From DASXMT01 sp963781305 (GTDB lineage Bacteria > Actinomycetota > Acidimicrobiia > Acidimicrobiales > RAAP-2), in the NCBI GenBank assembly GCA_963781305.1, contig CAWAFL010000014.1, positions 620,001-684,000 on the forward strand: DNA of 64,000 bases, written 5' to 3'. The notes under the pieces were generated by a model. The model did no database searches and had not been told where the DNA came from. It was given only the letters and a program-made list of their open reading frames with translations. A program made the translations under genes and the position numbers. Positions within the stretch are counted from its first letter, which is position 1. Every line of letters begins with the position of its first letter. This document shows positions 1 through 7,823 of the stretch, piece by piece.

Positions 1-1195
1 CGCCGTAACCAACGGAGCTGTAGGCCAGGTCGCTGTTCCCGGAGGCAAACGAGCACAGAGCGGTTGCATCAGTCTGTTGTGACGATGTGTTGCTGGTCAA
101 CGCCTTGCCGCCCCCGGTGCCCGCACCACAGGCACCCAGGGTCCAAGCACTCACGGCCGAGTTGAGCCGGTCGTCACCGATGGTGTTGATCTGTCCGGGT
201 GCCGCGCCGCCGCATGATGCGTTGAGGGAATCGCTGGACAAGAAGGTCACGGGCACGCCGAGCACGTGGGTGTTAACGGCCGTGGCCGGATCGCTGGCGT
301 CCGACGCGTACACGGCCACGGCGAAGGTGCAGGGGTCAGTGGAATCGCACTGGAAGGTGGAGGTAGACCCCGAAGGCGCCGTGAACGACGCCGTTCCCGT
401 GGCGGCAACCGCTGTACCGCTGACCGTCGGATAGTCACCGGCGACGTTTTGGATGTTCGGCGTGGTGTTGACCGGGGGACTTATCGCCGTCAGCGGGGGA
501 GGGAATTCGTTGCCGACATTACCCACACACGGGTAGACGCCGCTCGCCAGTTGTGGGGCCGAGACGACGGGAAAGTGGCCCGTCCCAAACAATGTGCCCA
601 AGTTGCCGGCGGTCTGGGCCGTCTCTGTCACCGGGAGTGAGATACTCGGCTCACACCATCCGGTGACCGCCGCCTTGATCTCGACCCCCGCAGCCGTGCC
701 CGCCGCCGTGCGCTGCACCGTGAATTGGACGGATTGACCGTCGGCCACGTTCTGGACCGGGCTGGACACCGTGAGGGTGAAGTCGGGATCGGTGTATGCG
801 AACTGGCCCGCTGTGCCCGTCGACGTGCCGCCGGGGGTAATGACCGTCACGTTGACTGTCCCCGTGCCTGCCGGCGAGACGGCCGTGATCGAGGTGTCGC
901 CGTTCACCACCACGTCGGTGGCGGCAGTGGTCCCGAAGTCAACTTCGGTCGCGCCGGTCAGGCCGGTGCCGGTGATGGTTACCGAGGTGCCGCCGGTCTG
1001 TGCGCCCGAGGTGGGGCTGATAGATGTGACGGTGGGTACTGCCGAGGTAGCGGCATGGGCGATGCCTGCCTGCCCCGGAATCCCGACGAGCACCGTCGTG
1101 CCCACGGCGGCTACGGCCAGGAGGGTGATGAGGAGCCTTTTGAGCACCCGGAGGCGACGCCCGTGCGAGGCGTGCAACGACGAGTTGGTCGTCAC
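1..1195 (-). CDS. Secreted TIG-domain protein fused to a PstS-like binding region (3' end outside window)
   Basis: The reading frame opens with a GTG that shares four bases (GTGA) with the stop codon of pstS, so it is the fifth gene of the pst operon and probably translationally coupled. The N-terminus has basic residues followed by a hydrophobic stretch ending near AHA, a signal peptide. Residues about 55-140 form one IPT/TIG immunoglobulin-like domain (VTSISPTSGAQTGGTSV), closely related to the TIG repeats of the 7824-10934 protein. A cysteine-containing linker follows. The last visible part (GAGTGGGKAL followed by a Ser/Gly-rich stretch) resembles the start of the phosphate-binding protein at 11404-12912. 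The protein is probably exported and shows its binding domain at the surface, but the ligand is not known. The C-terminus is cut by the window edge. Confidence 0.75.
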   Translation of the reverse strand, partial: MTTNSSLHASHGRRLRVLKRLLITLLAVAAVGTTVLVGIPGQAGIAHAATSAVPTVTSISPTSGAQTGGTSVTITGTGLTGATEVDFGTTAATDVVVNGDTSITAVSPAGTGTVNVTVITPGGTSTGTAGQFAYTDPDFTLTVSSPVQNVADGQSVQFTVQRTAAGTAAGVEIKAAVTGWCEPSISLPVTETAQTAGNLGTLFGTGHFPVVSAPQLASGVYPCVGNVGNEFPPPLTAISPPVNTTPNIQNVAGDYPTVSGTAVAATGTASFTAPSGSTSTFQCDSTDPCTFAVAVYASDASDPATAVNTHVLGVPVTFLSSDSLNASCGGAAPGQINTIGDDRLNSAVSAWTLGACGAGTGGGKALTSNTSSQQTDATALCSFASGNSDLAYSSVGYG

Positions 1196-2826
1196 GTGAC
1201 CTCTTTCTCATTCTCATTGGATGCAGGGGCGATGCCCTCGGGGCGCCGTCGGAGTGTGAGCGTGAAGAGGAAGAAGGGGACGACAAGGAGAAGAACCAGG
1301 GCAATCAAGGGCCACGGGGAGCTGGCCGCGACATCGGACCCAGCAAACGGTACCGGCGCTGCTGGGCGATAGTCCCCTGTTCCTCCGCCGGCTGACACGG
1401 TGCCCGAACCGGAACGGCCTACTGCTGCGCTGACACCGCTCTTGGCGGTGGTCGCCGTAGCGCCACCGGTGGTGGTGTTGGTGACGGCGGCGCCGCCGCC
1501 GCTGCTGCTAGTGCTGCCACCGCCACCCCCTCCTCCAGCACCGCTGCCCAGGGAGGCCACGGCTGCTTCGGGGTCGCTGGGCGAACCGGGAGGTACGTAG
1601 TTGGGATTGAACTCCGGGTTGGCGCAGTTGCTCTGGTTGAGCTGCTCCACCGGCTGGCCGTTCATGCGACCGACCGCGTCGGCCAGGAACTGACTGAGCT
1701 GGGTGGGAAGGGCCGCATAGCCGATAGAAGGCATCTTGGCCTGGCCTCCGCAGGCGACGTACAGCATGAACTGGGCCATCGTGTTCATGATCCCGGGATT
1801 GGCGTAGGGCGTCACACAGGTCGGTCTGTCGCCCGAGGGGCCGCACTGGACGAGGATGTAGGAATAGGCAGAAATCGGATAGGCGAGCGGGTTCGTGCTG
1901 GTGTACACCCCATTGAGGTTCTGCGAGGTATCCGGGGCAAGTACCGCCGACTGCAGTGCGGCAGAAATATTGTCAGCGAAGGGCTGCACATATGCGCCCG
2001 ACGCATTCTGGATCCAGGCGACATTGGCGTTGTAGACCTTGGCGTAACCGAATTCGTCGTAACCGATGGACCACATGCCGCCAGGGCTGGCGATCTGCTG
2101 GGCTTGCTGGTCCGAGCCGCTGTAGAACTGCCAGCTTCCCGTGCTCGCGCCTCCGTCGATCTCCAGGATCCGGGATCCCGAGCTGAACCCGTTCTGCGCG
2201 GCCCAATGGGCGTAGTCAGCGGGGTCGGTCTGCTGGACGAAATCGTAGAACAATGCGGTTGTCCCCGATTGGCCTGATCGACCGACGACGGTGATGGGAT
2301 GGTTCGGGAGGACCAAGCCCTTGTTGTCGGCGCTGATGGCGGGGTCATCCCAGTTGTTGATGATCCCCAGGAAGATCTTGGCCACCGTTAGCCGAGACAG
2401 ATGGAGGTAGTTAACCGATCGGCCCGCAGTGTCCTGGACGTTGTACATGATGGCCGTAGCCCCGGCCACGTCTGGGGTGTACTCGAAGCCCCGCGGCGGG
2501 TTGTTCCCACCGATGAGCTCGGAGTATTCGGCCTCGGTGCCGGCGAAGTCGGCAGTGTTGTTAGCGTAGGACTGGAGCCCGGCCGGCGAGTTGGTGGCTG
2601 TGTAGTTGACGTTTAGCCCTTGGCTCGAGGTATCCGCGATCCATTGTTGGAACGCAAGAGCGGCATAGGTCGAGCCCTGGCCATTGGCTGGCGAGAGGGT
2701 TGCCGCCCCAGCCTGGCCGGCGAGGACCGTCATGGCCATGGCGATGACCAGGACCACGGGAGCTGTCAGCATCACGGAACGACGAAGCAGACGCCTCTCC
2801 GATTTGACCGTGCGGGAGACTGTCAC
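1192..2826 (-). CDS. pstS: Phosphate ABC transporter substrate-binding protein PstS, with a C-terminal membrane anchor
   Basis: PstS captures inorganic phosphate outside the membrane for the PstCAB transporter. The GTG start at 2826 overlaps the pstB stop by four bases; a longer open frame exists upstream but lies over pstB. An N-terminal signal peptide (residues about 18-40, ending GQAGA) has no clear lipobox cysteine. The periplasmic-binding-protein fold carries the phosphate-site motif GRSGQSGTT and the typical YPISAYSYILV segment. Residues after about 420 are a Gly/Ser/Thr/Ala-rich linker ending in a hydrophobic helix (WPLIALVLLLVVPFFLF) and a basic tail. The protein therefore appears tethered by its C-terminus rather than by a lipid. 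At about 544 residues it is longer than the usual 330-380. It lies downstream of pstB, whereas most pst operons begin with pstS. Confidence 0.93.
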   Translation of the reverse strand: MTVSRTVKSERRLLRRSVMLTAPVVLVIAMAMTVLAGQAGAATLSPANGQGSTYAALAFQQWIADTSSQGLNVNYTATNSPAGLQSYANNTADFAGTEAEYSELIGGNNPPRGFEYTPDVAGATAIMYNVQDTAGRSVNYLHLSRLTVAKIFLGIINNWDDPAISADNKGLVLPNHPITVVGRSGQSGTTALFYDFVQQTDPADYAHWAAQNGFSSGSRILEIDGGASTGSWQFYSGSDQQAQQIASPGGMWSIGYDEFGYAKVYNANVAWIQNASGAYVQPFADNISAALQSAVLAPDTSQNLNGVYTSTNPLAYPISAYSYILVQCGPSGDRPTCVTPYANPGIMNTMAQFMLYVACGGQAKMPSIGYAALPTQLSQFLADAVGRMNGQPVEQLNQSNCANPEFNPNYVPPGSPSDPEAAVASLGSGAGGGGGGGSTSSSGGGAAVTNTTTGGATATTAKSGVSAAVGRSGSGTVSAGGGTGDYRPAAPVPFAGSDVAASSPWPLIALVLLLVVPFFLFTLTLRRRPEGIAPASNENEKEVT

Positions 2827-3749
2827 CCGAAGCGTCCTTCCACATAGTCGAGCGTGCGCGGATCGTCGGGGTTTTCGAACATCTTGGTGGTGGCGCCCTG
2901 TTCCACCACATAGCCGGGTTCGTTCTCGGCGGCGAGAAAGAATGCACAACGGTCGGAGACCCGGTGAGCCTGCTGCATGTTGTGGGTGACAATGACGACG
3001 GTAACCACATGGCGCAGCTCGGCAATGGTTTCTTCGACGCGCCGCGTAGATGTCGGATCCAGCGCCGAGCAAGGCTCGTCCATGAGCAGCACGTTTGGCT
3101 CCACGGCCAGCGAGCGAGCGATGCATAGCCGCTGTTGTTGGCCGCCGGACAGCGCTCCTCCCGGTTGGTCGAGACGGTCGCGTACCTCCTTCCAGAGGCT
3201 GGCCCGCTGGAGGGATTGCTCGACCAGCGCATCCTTGTCATTACAACGGATACGGGTCAGCTTCAAGCCTGCCAGCACGTTGTCACGCACGCTCATGGCC
3301 GGGAAGGGGTTGGGCTTCTGAAACACCATGCCGATGCGGGTCCGTACTTGTTGGGCGCGCATGGAGGCGGAGTAGATGTCCTCACCGTCGAGCAGGACCT
3401 CGCCATCGAGGGCGGCAGCGGGCACCAGCTCATGCATCCGGTTCAACAGACGGAGGAACGTGGACTTGCCGCAGCCCGAGGGACCGATGAGGGCAGTCAC
3501 TTCGCCAGCCGGCATGAGCAGGGAGACCCCTTCGAGGACCAGGTGGTCCCCGAACCAGGCGCAGGCATCCCTTGCCTCGAGGGATGCGGCTCCGGGAGGC
3601 GGCCCACCAATCAGTCGGACCTGGCGTTGCGGCTCGACCATCACAACTTCTTGGGTATCGCGCGTGGGGTCGCCGACGCGATCCGGGTCGGAGTGTGATT
3701 CGTCTGCGCCGAGCGGTTGGTCGGGTGGGGAATCGACGACACCGGTCAT
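2823..3749 (-). CDS. pstB: Phosphate ABC transporter ATP-binding protein PstB
   Basis: PstB is the cytoplasmic ATPase that powers phosphate import through PstC and PstA. The Walker A motif GPSGCGKST, the ABC signature LSGGQQQR and the Walker B/D-loop VLLMDEPCSALDP are all intact, and the H-loop histidine is in VIVTHNMQQA. The N-terminus carries about 50 extra residues before the ABC fold, rich in Asp and Pro. It may be non-essential, and an internal start at the ATG reading MVEPQRQ is possible. The ATG at 3749 overlaps the pstA stop by four bases (ATGA). It is the third gene of the operon. Confidence 0.95.
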   Translation of the reverse strand: MTGVVDSPPDQPLGADESHSDPDRVGDPTRDTQEVVMVEPQRQVRLIGGPPPGAASLEARDACAWFGDHLVLEGVSLLMPAGEVTALIGPSGCGKSTFLRLLNRMHELVPAAALDGEVLLDGEDIYSASMRAQQVRTRIGMVFQKPNPFPAMSVRDNVLAGLKLTRIRCNDKDALVEQSLQRASLWKEVRDRLDQPGGALSGGQQQRLCIARSLAVEPNVLLMDEPCSALDPTSTRRVEETIAELRHVVTVVIVTHNMQQAHRVSDRCAFFLAAENEPGYVVEQGATTKMFENPDDPRTLDYVEGRFG

Positions 3750-5035
3750 GAGAGTCCCTCCCCGAGACCTGGTGAGACGGTACGGGACGTGGCCGTCTGT
3801 GGTCGTGCCCCACGGGCCGGACTGACGATGTCTGCGGCACCGGCCAAACGAGCCCAGATGGAAGGCCGACGCTTCTTGGTACCCGTCCGGTCCCGGCCGA
3901 CGATTCGGGCCACGACGAACAGGGCGAGGATCACAACCATCAGCACTAGGGCGCCAGCGAACCCCCGTTGGATGTCAGCCACGCTCGGCTCCCGGATGAA
4001 CCGGTAGACGAACAAGGGCAGACTCTCTTGCGGGCCGTTGAACGGATTGGCATTGAACAGGTTGTAGCCAAAGGCGGTGAAGAGCAGAGGGGCCGTCTCC
4101 CCCGCTTCCCGAGCGATGCCGAGAATGGCGGCGGTGGCGACGCCCGACGACGCAGTGGGCAGCACAACCGAGAAGACCACCCGAGCCCGCGAGGCTCCGA
4201 GGGCCAGTCCCGCTTCTCGCAGGCCGGCCGGGACCAGGCGCAAAACGACTTCAACAGCACGGCAAATGGTGGGCATCATCGTCATCGACAGGGCCAGCGA
4301 GGCCATAAACCCGTTGAACCCGAACAAGGCGTTGTCCTTGGCTAGCGGGATGATCAGGGTGGCGTAGATGAACAGTCCTGAGACGATGGAGGGCATGCCG
4401 CTCATGGCGTCAACGAAGATTCGCACCGGCCGGCGCAGACGAGAACGCGTCTCGTTCAAGAAGATGGCGGCCATGAGGCCGAGTGGCATGGACCAGAGAA
4501 GGGCCAGGCCGACCTGCTCGAGGGTGCCGATGATGGCGTGCAAACCTCCACCGGCTGTTGCCGGCATGGACGGGGCGATGCCCCGCTGGGTTTGGGTAAA
4601 GAAGCCGAGCCGGAGGGCCGGGACCCCTTTGATGACGATGTAGCTGACCAACCAGATCAACGGGATCAGCACGATGACCATGACGGTGGTCACGAGGACG
4701 GTCATGGTGCGATCGGTCGCCACCAGCCGACCCAAGCGGTCGTAGGTGGCCAGGTAAAAGATGGCCAGGAAGAGCACGTAGGCCACGAGCCAGAATCCGA
4801 ACCAACCGATGCCGTCGGTCAGCACCGAGAAGATGAGCCAGCACAAGCAGATCGAGCTCACCGCGGCAGCGGCCGCAGTGGCGAGGTCCATGGGCGCCAG
4901 GTTCTGCGGTCGCCTGGGGCTCCGGGGATGCGACGGGCGGGAGCGCGACGGCACCGGTGGTGGCCCACCCGAACCGGGGGGCTGCCGCTCCTCGACCCCT
5001 ACCCGATCATCCGTCGGTCGCGTGAGGGTGGTCAC
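3746..5035 (-). CDS. pstA: Phosphate ABC transporter permease PstA
   Basis: PstA is one of the two membrane subunits of the high-affinity phosphate importer. The C-terminal 280 residues are the BPD_transp_1 domain with the EAA loop (EAGLALGASRARVV) that contacts PstB. The first 45 residues are Pro/Arg-rich and cytoplasmic. Two hydrophobic helices and a third (MTVLVTTVMVIVLIPLIWL) precede the permease domain, so at 429 residues it is longer than the roughly 300 of E. coli PstA. The start is a GTG sharing GTGA with the pstC stop. It probably works only in complex with PstC and PstB. Confidence 0.93.
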   Translation of the reverse strand: MTTLTRPTDDRVGVEERQPPGSGGPPPVPSRSRPSHPRSPRRPQNLAPMDLATAAAAAVSSICLCWLIFSVLTDGIGWFGFWLVAYVLFLAIFYLATYDRLGRLVATDRTMTVLVTTVMVIVLIPLIWLVSYIVIKGVPALRLGFFTQTQRGIAPSMPATAGGGLHAIIGTLEQVGLALLWSMPLGLMAAIFLNETRSRLRRPVRIFVDAMSGMPSIVSGLFIYATLIIPLAKDNALFGFNGFMASLALSMTMMPTICRAVEVVLRLVPAGLREAGLALGASRARVVFSVVLPTASSGVATAAILGIAREAGETAPLLFTAFGYNLFNANPFNGPQESLPLFVYRFIREPSVADIQRGFAGALVLMVVILALFVVARIVGRDRTGTKKRRPSIWARLAGAADIVSPARGARPQTATSRTVSPGLGEGLS

Positions 5036-6042
5036 AGATCCACCCCTGCGCCTGACCGGCTGCGGGATACAACGGTCGAGGCGATCAGGTTCGTACCCAG
5101 GGTAATGATGAAGAGCACCAGACCCGCAGCCATGAGCCCCGAGACAGTAAAGGGATCGGCACCGGCCCGCTGGGCGATGAACCCAGCGATGGTGGCCCCT
5201 CCGAACTGCAGGATATGGCTCGAGATCAAAGGCACTTGAGGCAGCAGCAGGGTCACGGCGATGGTCTCACCCAGAGCACGGCCCAGTCCGAGCATGGAAC
5301 CGCCGATGATGCCGGCACGGCCGTAAGGAAGCACGACGCTGCGGACCATGCCCCAATGCGTGCTCCCCAGTGCCAGGGCGGCCTCCTTTTCGCCCGGCGG
5401 GGTCTGGGCGAAAACGGCACGGGTGATCGAAGCGACGATGGGGATGACCATGAGCGACACGACGACTCCGGCAATGAAGATCGAATTGGTCAAGCTCGCA
5501 TTGGCCTCGGTGTGGAAGATGGGGATCCAACCGAGATAGGTGGTGAGCCATCGCGACAGTGGCACGATCTGACCCTGCAGGAACAAGAAGCCCCAAATCC
5601 CGAACAATAGGCTGGGGATGGCGGCCAAGAGGTCCATGAGTCCCTGCAGAAGCTTTCGGGCTTTGAGCGGTGCGTATTCGGCTATATAGAGGGCAGTAAC
5701 GACACCGACAGGCACGGCAATGACCACGGCAACGATGCTCACGACCACTGTTCCAAAGAGGAGGCCCAATACTCCGATCTGGGCCGGGTGTAGGTCGGTC
5801 CGCCACACCGTACGGGTGAAGAACGACCACCCGGACTCGGCCAGGGCATGGCGGGCCTGGAACAGCAAGAAGATGCCGACCAGCGCCAGGATGACGAGAA
5901 CGAACAGTCCGGCCAGCAAGGTGACACGGTCGAAGAGCCGATCGATTCGACCGGGCCGATCGTGCATGATCCGCTTGGTCCTGCCGATTCCGCCCCTACC
6001 ACCGGCTCCGTCCGTTGCCGGCTGCAGGGCCACGTCGCTCAT
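5032..6042 (-). CDS. pstC: Phosphate ABC transporter permease PstC
   Basis: This is the first gene of the pst operon and the partner permease of PstA. Six hydrophobic helices are visible, starting with LFVLVILALVGIFLLF at residues about 45-60. The EAA loop reads EKEAALALGSTHWGMV and is followed by LGLGRALGETIAV, both typical of PstC. The ATG at 6042 is preceded by only a weak GGGG-rich ribosome site. About 150 bases separate it from the predicted transcription start, so the leader is long. The PHO-box array at 6209-6270 lies upstream on the same strand, which points to induction under phosphate limitation. Confidence 0.93.
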   Translation of the reverse strand: MSDVALQPATDGAGGRGGIGRTKRIMHDRPGRIDRLFDRVTLLAGLFVLVILALVGIFLLFQARHALAESGWSFFTRTVWRTDLHPAQIGVLGLLFGTVVVSIVAVVIAVPVGVVTALYIAEYAPLKARKLLQGLMDLLAAIPSLLFGIWGFLFLQGQIVPLSRWLTTYLGWIPIFHTEANASLTNSIFIAGVVVSLMVIPIVASITRAVFAQTPPGEKEAALALGSTHWGMVRSVVLPYGRAGIIGGSMLGLGRALGETIAVTLLLPQVPLISSHILQFGGATIAGFIAQRAGADPFTVSGLMAAGLVLFIITLGTNLIASTVVSRSRSGAGVDL

Positions 6043-6359
6043 GTCCGCGCCCCAGTGGATGGGCCGCTACCGGTCATCGCCGGCATCAGGCACTTGGCGC
6101 TCTTCGCTGACTGTGTACCGTCATCACGGACGGTATCTGGGCGCGCACGGCGCACCGGTTCACATGGCCCCGTGTTGATCATGACGCCCCCGACGCTAAC
6201 AACCATGGGGTGAACTCAGCCTCAAAATAGGCACTCAATAAGACGAACACTTGACGAACATTTCTCGAACAATCGTTCACGCCGATTTAACCAAAGAGTG
6301 CGAAATCCGTCTCTACGCTCGTCAGGTCGGAGGAACTGGCCACCACTTCCGTTCGTGGA
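6043..6359. other. Non-coding leader and promoter region of the pst operon
   Basis: This gap of about 317 bases separates pstC from the end of the chimeric secreted-protein gene. It contains the PHO-box array and -10 box, then about 145 bases of untranslated leader. I see no convincing RNA gene or riboswitch in the leader and no strong terminator stem for the incoming transcript from 6360-7637. Confidence 0.5.
6193..6270 (-). promoter_or_regulatory. PHO-box array and promoter of the pst operon
   Basis: Read on the minus strand, heptamers lie exactly 11 bp apart: GTTCGAG, GTTCGTC, GTTCGTC, TGAGTGC, TTTGAGG and GTTCACC (plus-strand positions 6264, 6253, 6242, 6231, 6220 and 6209). GTTCACC repeated every 11 bp is the known Streptomyces PhoP operator. 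Ten bases after the proximal box lies a -10 element, TAGCGT, at 6193-6198. The proximal boxes fill the -35 position, as expected for an activator-dependent promoter. Assignment to PhoP is inferred from the motif; no phoP gene is in the window. Confidence 0.8.
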
Positions 6360-7637
6360 TCACGCGGGGTCTGGGATCCCGGCGATTCCGACCACGGGAG
6401 CATTGAGGTGGGAGCCCCCCTCCGACCCGAGGAAGCCGGCATCACCGAAGTTGAAGATGCCGCCGTCCGAGGCCACCAGCCAGTAGCCGTTGCCGGTTGA
6501 CGTGGCCGCCATACCAACCACGGGAGCATTGAGGTTGGAGCCCCCTTCCGACCCGAGGAAGCCGGCGTCACCGAAGTTGAAGATGCCGCCGTCCGAGGCC
6601 ACCAGCCAGTAGCCGTTGCCGTCGGGGGTGGACGCTATGCCGACCACGGGGGCGTTCAGCTGCGCGTTGCCCTCGGACCCGAGGAAGGTCGCATCACCGA
6701 AGGTGAAGATGCCACCGTCGGAGGCCACCAGCCAGCAGCCGTTGCCGGTTGACGTGGCCGCCATACCAACCACGGGAGCATTCAGGTGGGAGCCCCCTTC
6801 CGACCCGAGGAAGGTCGCGTCACCGAAGGTGAAGATGCCGCCGTCGGAGGCCACCAGCCAGTAGCCCTGCCCGGCGGCCGGTGCGTTGTAGGTGAACTGA
6901 CCCGCCGTGCCCGTCGAGGTCCCGTTCGGGGTGGTGACCGTCACCGTGCCCGTGCCCGCCGGCGAGATGGCGGTGACCGAGGTGGCGCTGTTGACCACCA
7001 CGCCGGTACCGGCCAGCGTGTAGAGGTCGCCGGCAGTCATGGCCACGCCGTAGAACGTGCCGGTGGTCTTGGCCACCACCTGGGTCGCCTGCTGGGCCGC
7101 CGCATCGGAGCCAAACGAACCGGAGATGATCAGGTTGCCGTTGTTGTCAAAGTTCACCGACGTAGGGGAGATGGGATTGTCGGTGGCCAACGGGTCGGCC
7201 GAGTCTCCGGGGTCGGCCACCAGGCCGGCGGTCCCGTTTCCGGCCACGACATAGGCGTCGCCGGCGGTAAGAGCTCCGGTGGCCACGCCGTACTCGCCGG
7301 AGGTGGCGTTGGCCCCGGCGATCAGGTAGACGAAGGTCGATCCATCAACCGTGGAGGCCACGGCCTGGTCCCCGGTGGTCGCGTTGTAGGCCACGAAGCT
7401 CGGGCTGATCTGGGCCGTGGATGCCACCTTGGGGTGTCCCACCGTGACGGTCGCCGTGCCCTGGAAGCCGGTAACCAGGTTGATCTGGGGAGGGGTGGCG
7501 GCCCCGGCCGGTGACGCAACCAGGGCCGTGCCGGCGACGACTGCCGCCGCCAGTGCCCCGGTGATCCAACGACGGACCCCGCCCGTCTTGGTGGATCGCT
7601 TCCGATCACCGGTCAACGAGATCACCCGGCCTTCCAT
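6360..7637 (-). CDS. Chimeric secreted protein: duplicated NHL-type N-terminus joined to GYWLVASDGG repeats
   Basis: The first 210 or so residues are almost identical to the start of the 7824-10934 protein: the same signal peptide (WITGALAAAVVAGTALVAS) and the same propeller-like segment. The sequence then jumps directly into the second half of a TIG domain, which lacks two residues (GTGTVTVTTPNG versus GTGTVNVTVTTPNG). It ends in four tandem units of about 45 residues, each built on GYWLVASDGGIFxFGDAxFLGSEG, a repeat common in acidimicrobial secreted proteins and probably a beta-propeller. The GTG used by the full-length copy is GTC here (7665-7667), so translation must start at the internal ATG at 7637 or fail. 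No PHO box precedes it, so expression is doubtful without read-through. Confidence 0.7.
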   Translation of the reverse strand: MEGRVISLTGDRKRSTKTGGVRRWITGALAAAVVAGTALVASPAGAATPPQINLVTGFQGTATVTVGHPKVASTAQISPSFVAYNATTGDQAVASTVDGSTFVYLIAGANATSGEYGVATGALTAGDAYVVAGNGTAGLVADPGDSADPLATDNPISPTSVNFDNNGNLIISGSFGSDAAAQQATQVVAKTTGTFYGVAMTAGDLYTLAGTGVVVNSATSVTAISPAGTGTVTVTTPNGTSTGTAGQFTYNAPAAGQGYWLVASDGGIFTFGDATFLGSEGGSHLNAPVVGMAATSTGNGCWLVASDGGIFTFGDATFLGSEGNAQLNAPVVGIASTPDGNGYWLVASDGGIFNFGDAGFLGSEGGSNLNAPVVGMAATSTGNGYWLVASDGGIFNFGDAGFLGSEGGSHLNAPVVGIAGIPDPA

Positions 7638-7680
7638 CGTCGTCCCTGCGTCATCCTTGGCGCTGACGGCGTCCTCCTGG
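7007..7680 (-). repeat. 674 bp near-perfect direct repeat, copy A (partner 10274-10947)
   Basis: Bases 7007-7680 match 10274-10947 at a constant offset of 3267. I found only two differences: one changes the start codon (GTG to GTC) and one changes a Lys codon to Arg. The repeat covers the ribosome site, signal peptide and first propeller segment of the secreted-protein gene. Its left edge falls where the propeller meets the TIG sequence, at shared TACCGGC-type bases. Such identity implies a recent duplication or gene conversion. Confidence 0.93.
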
Positions 7681-7823
7681 GATCTCCGTCGGTGATTCGT
7701 GAATGGCGGGCAAGCACAGGTCGGTTGGGCAGAGCTCTGATCTCAGCAATACAGACCTCTGGCCCGTGTGGGTACGCGCCTCCTCCTGAGCCGGAGACGC
7801 CAGCGTTACCGAAGAAGCGCGCC

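Noticed and set aside
7681..7823. Search for a PHO box before the chimeric gene
   Set aside because: No 11-bp-phased GTTCACC-like units were found; the duplication did not carry the promoter.
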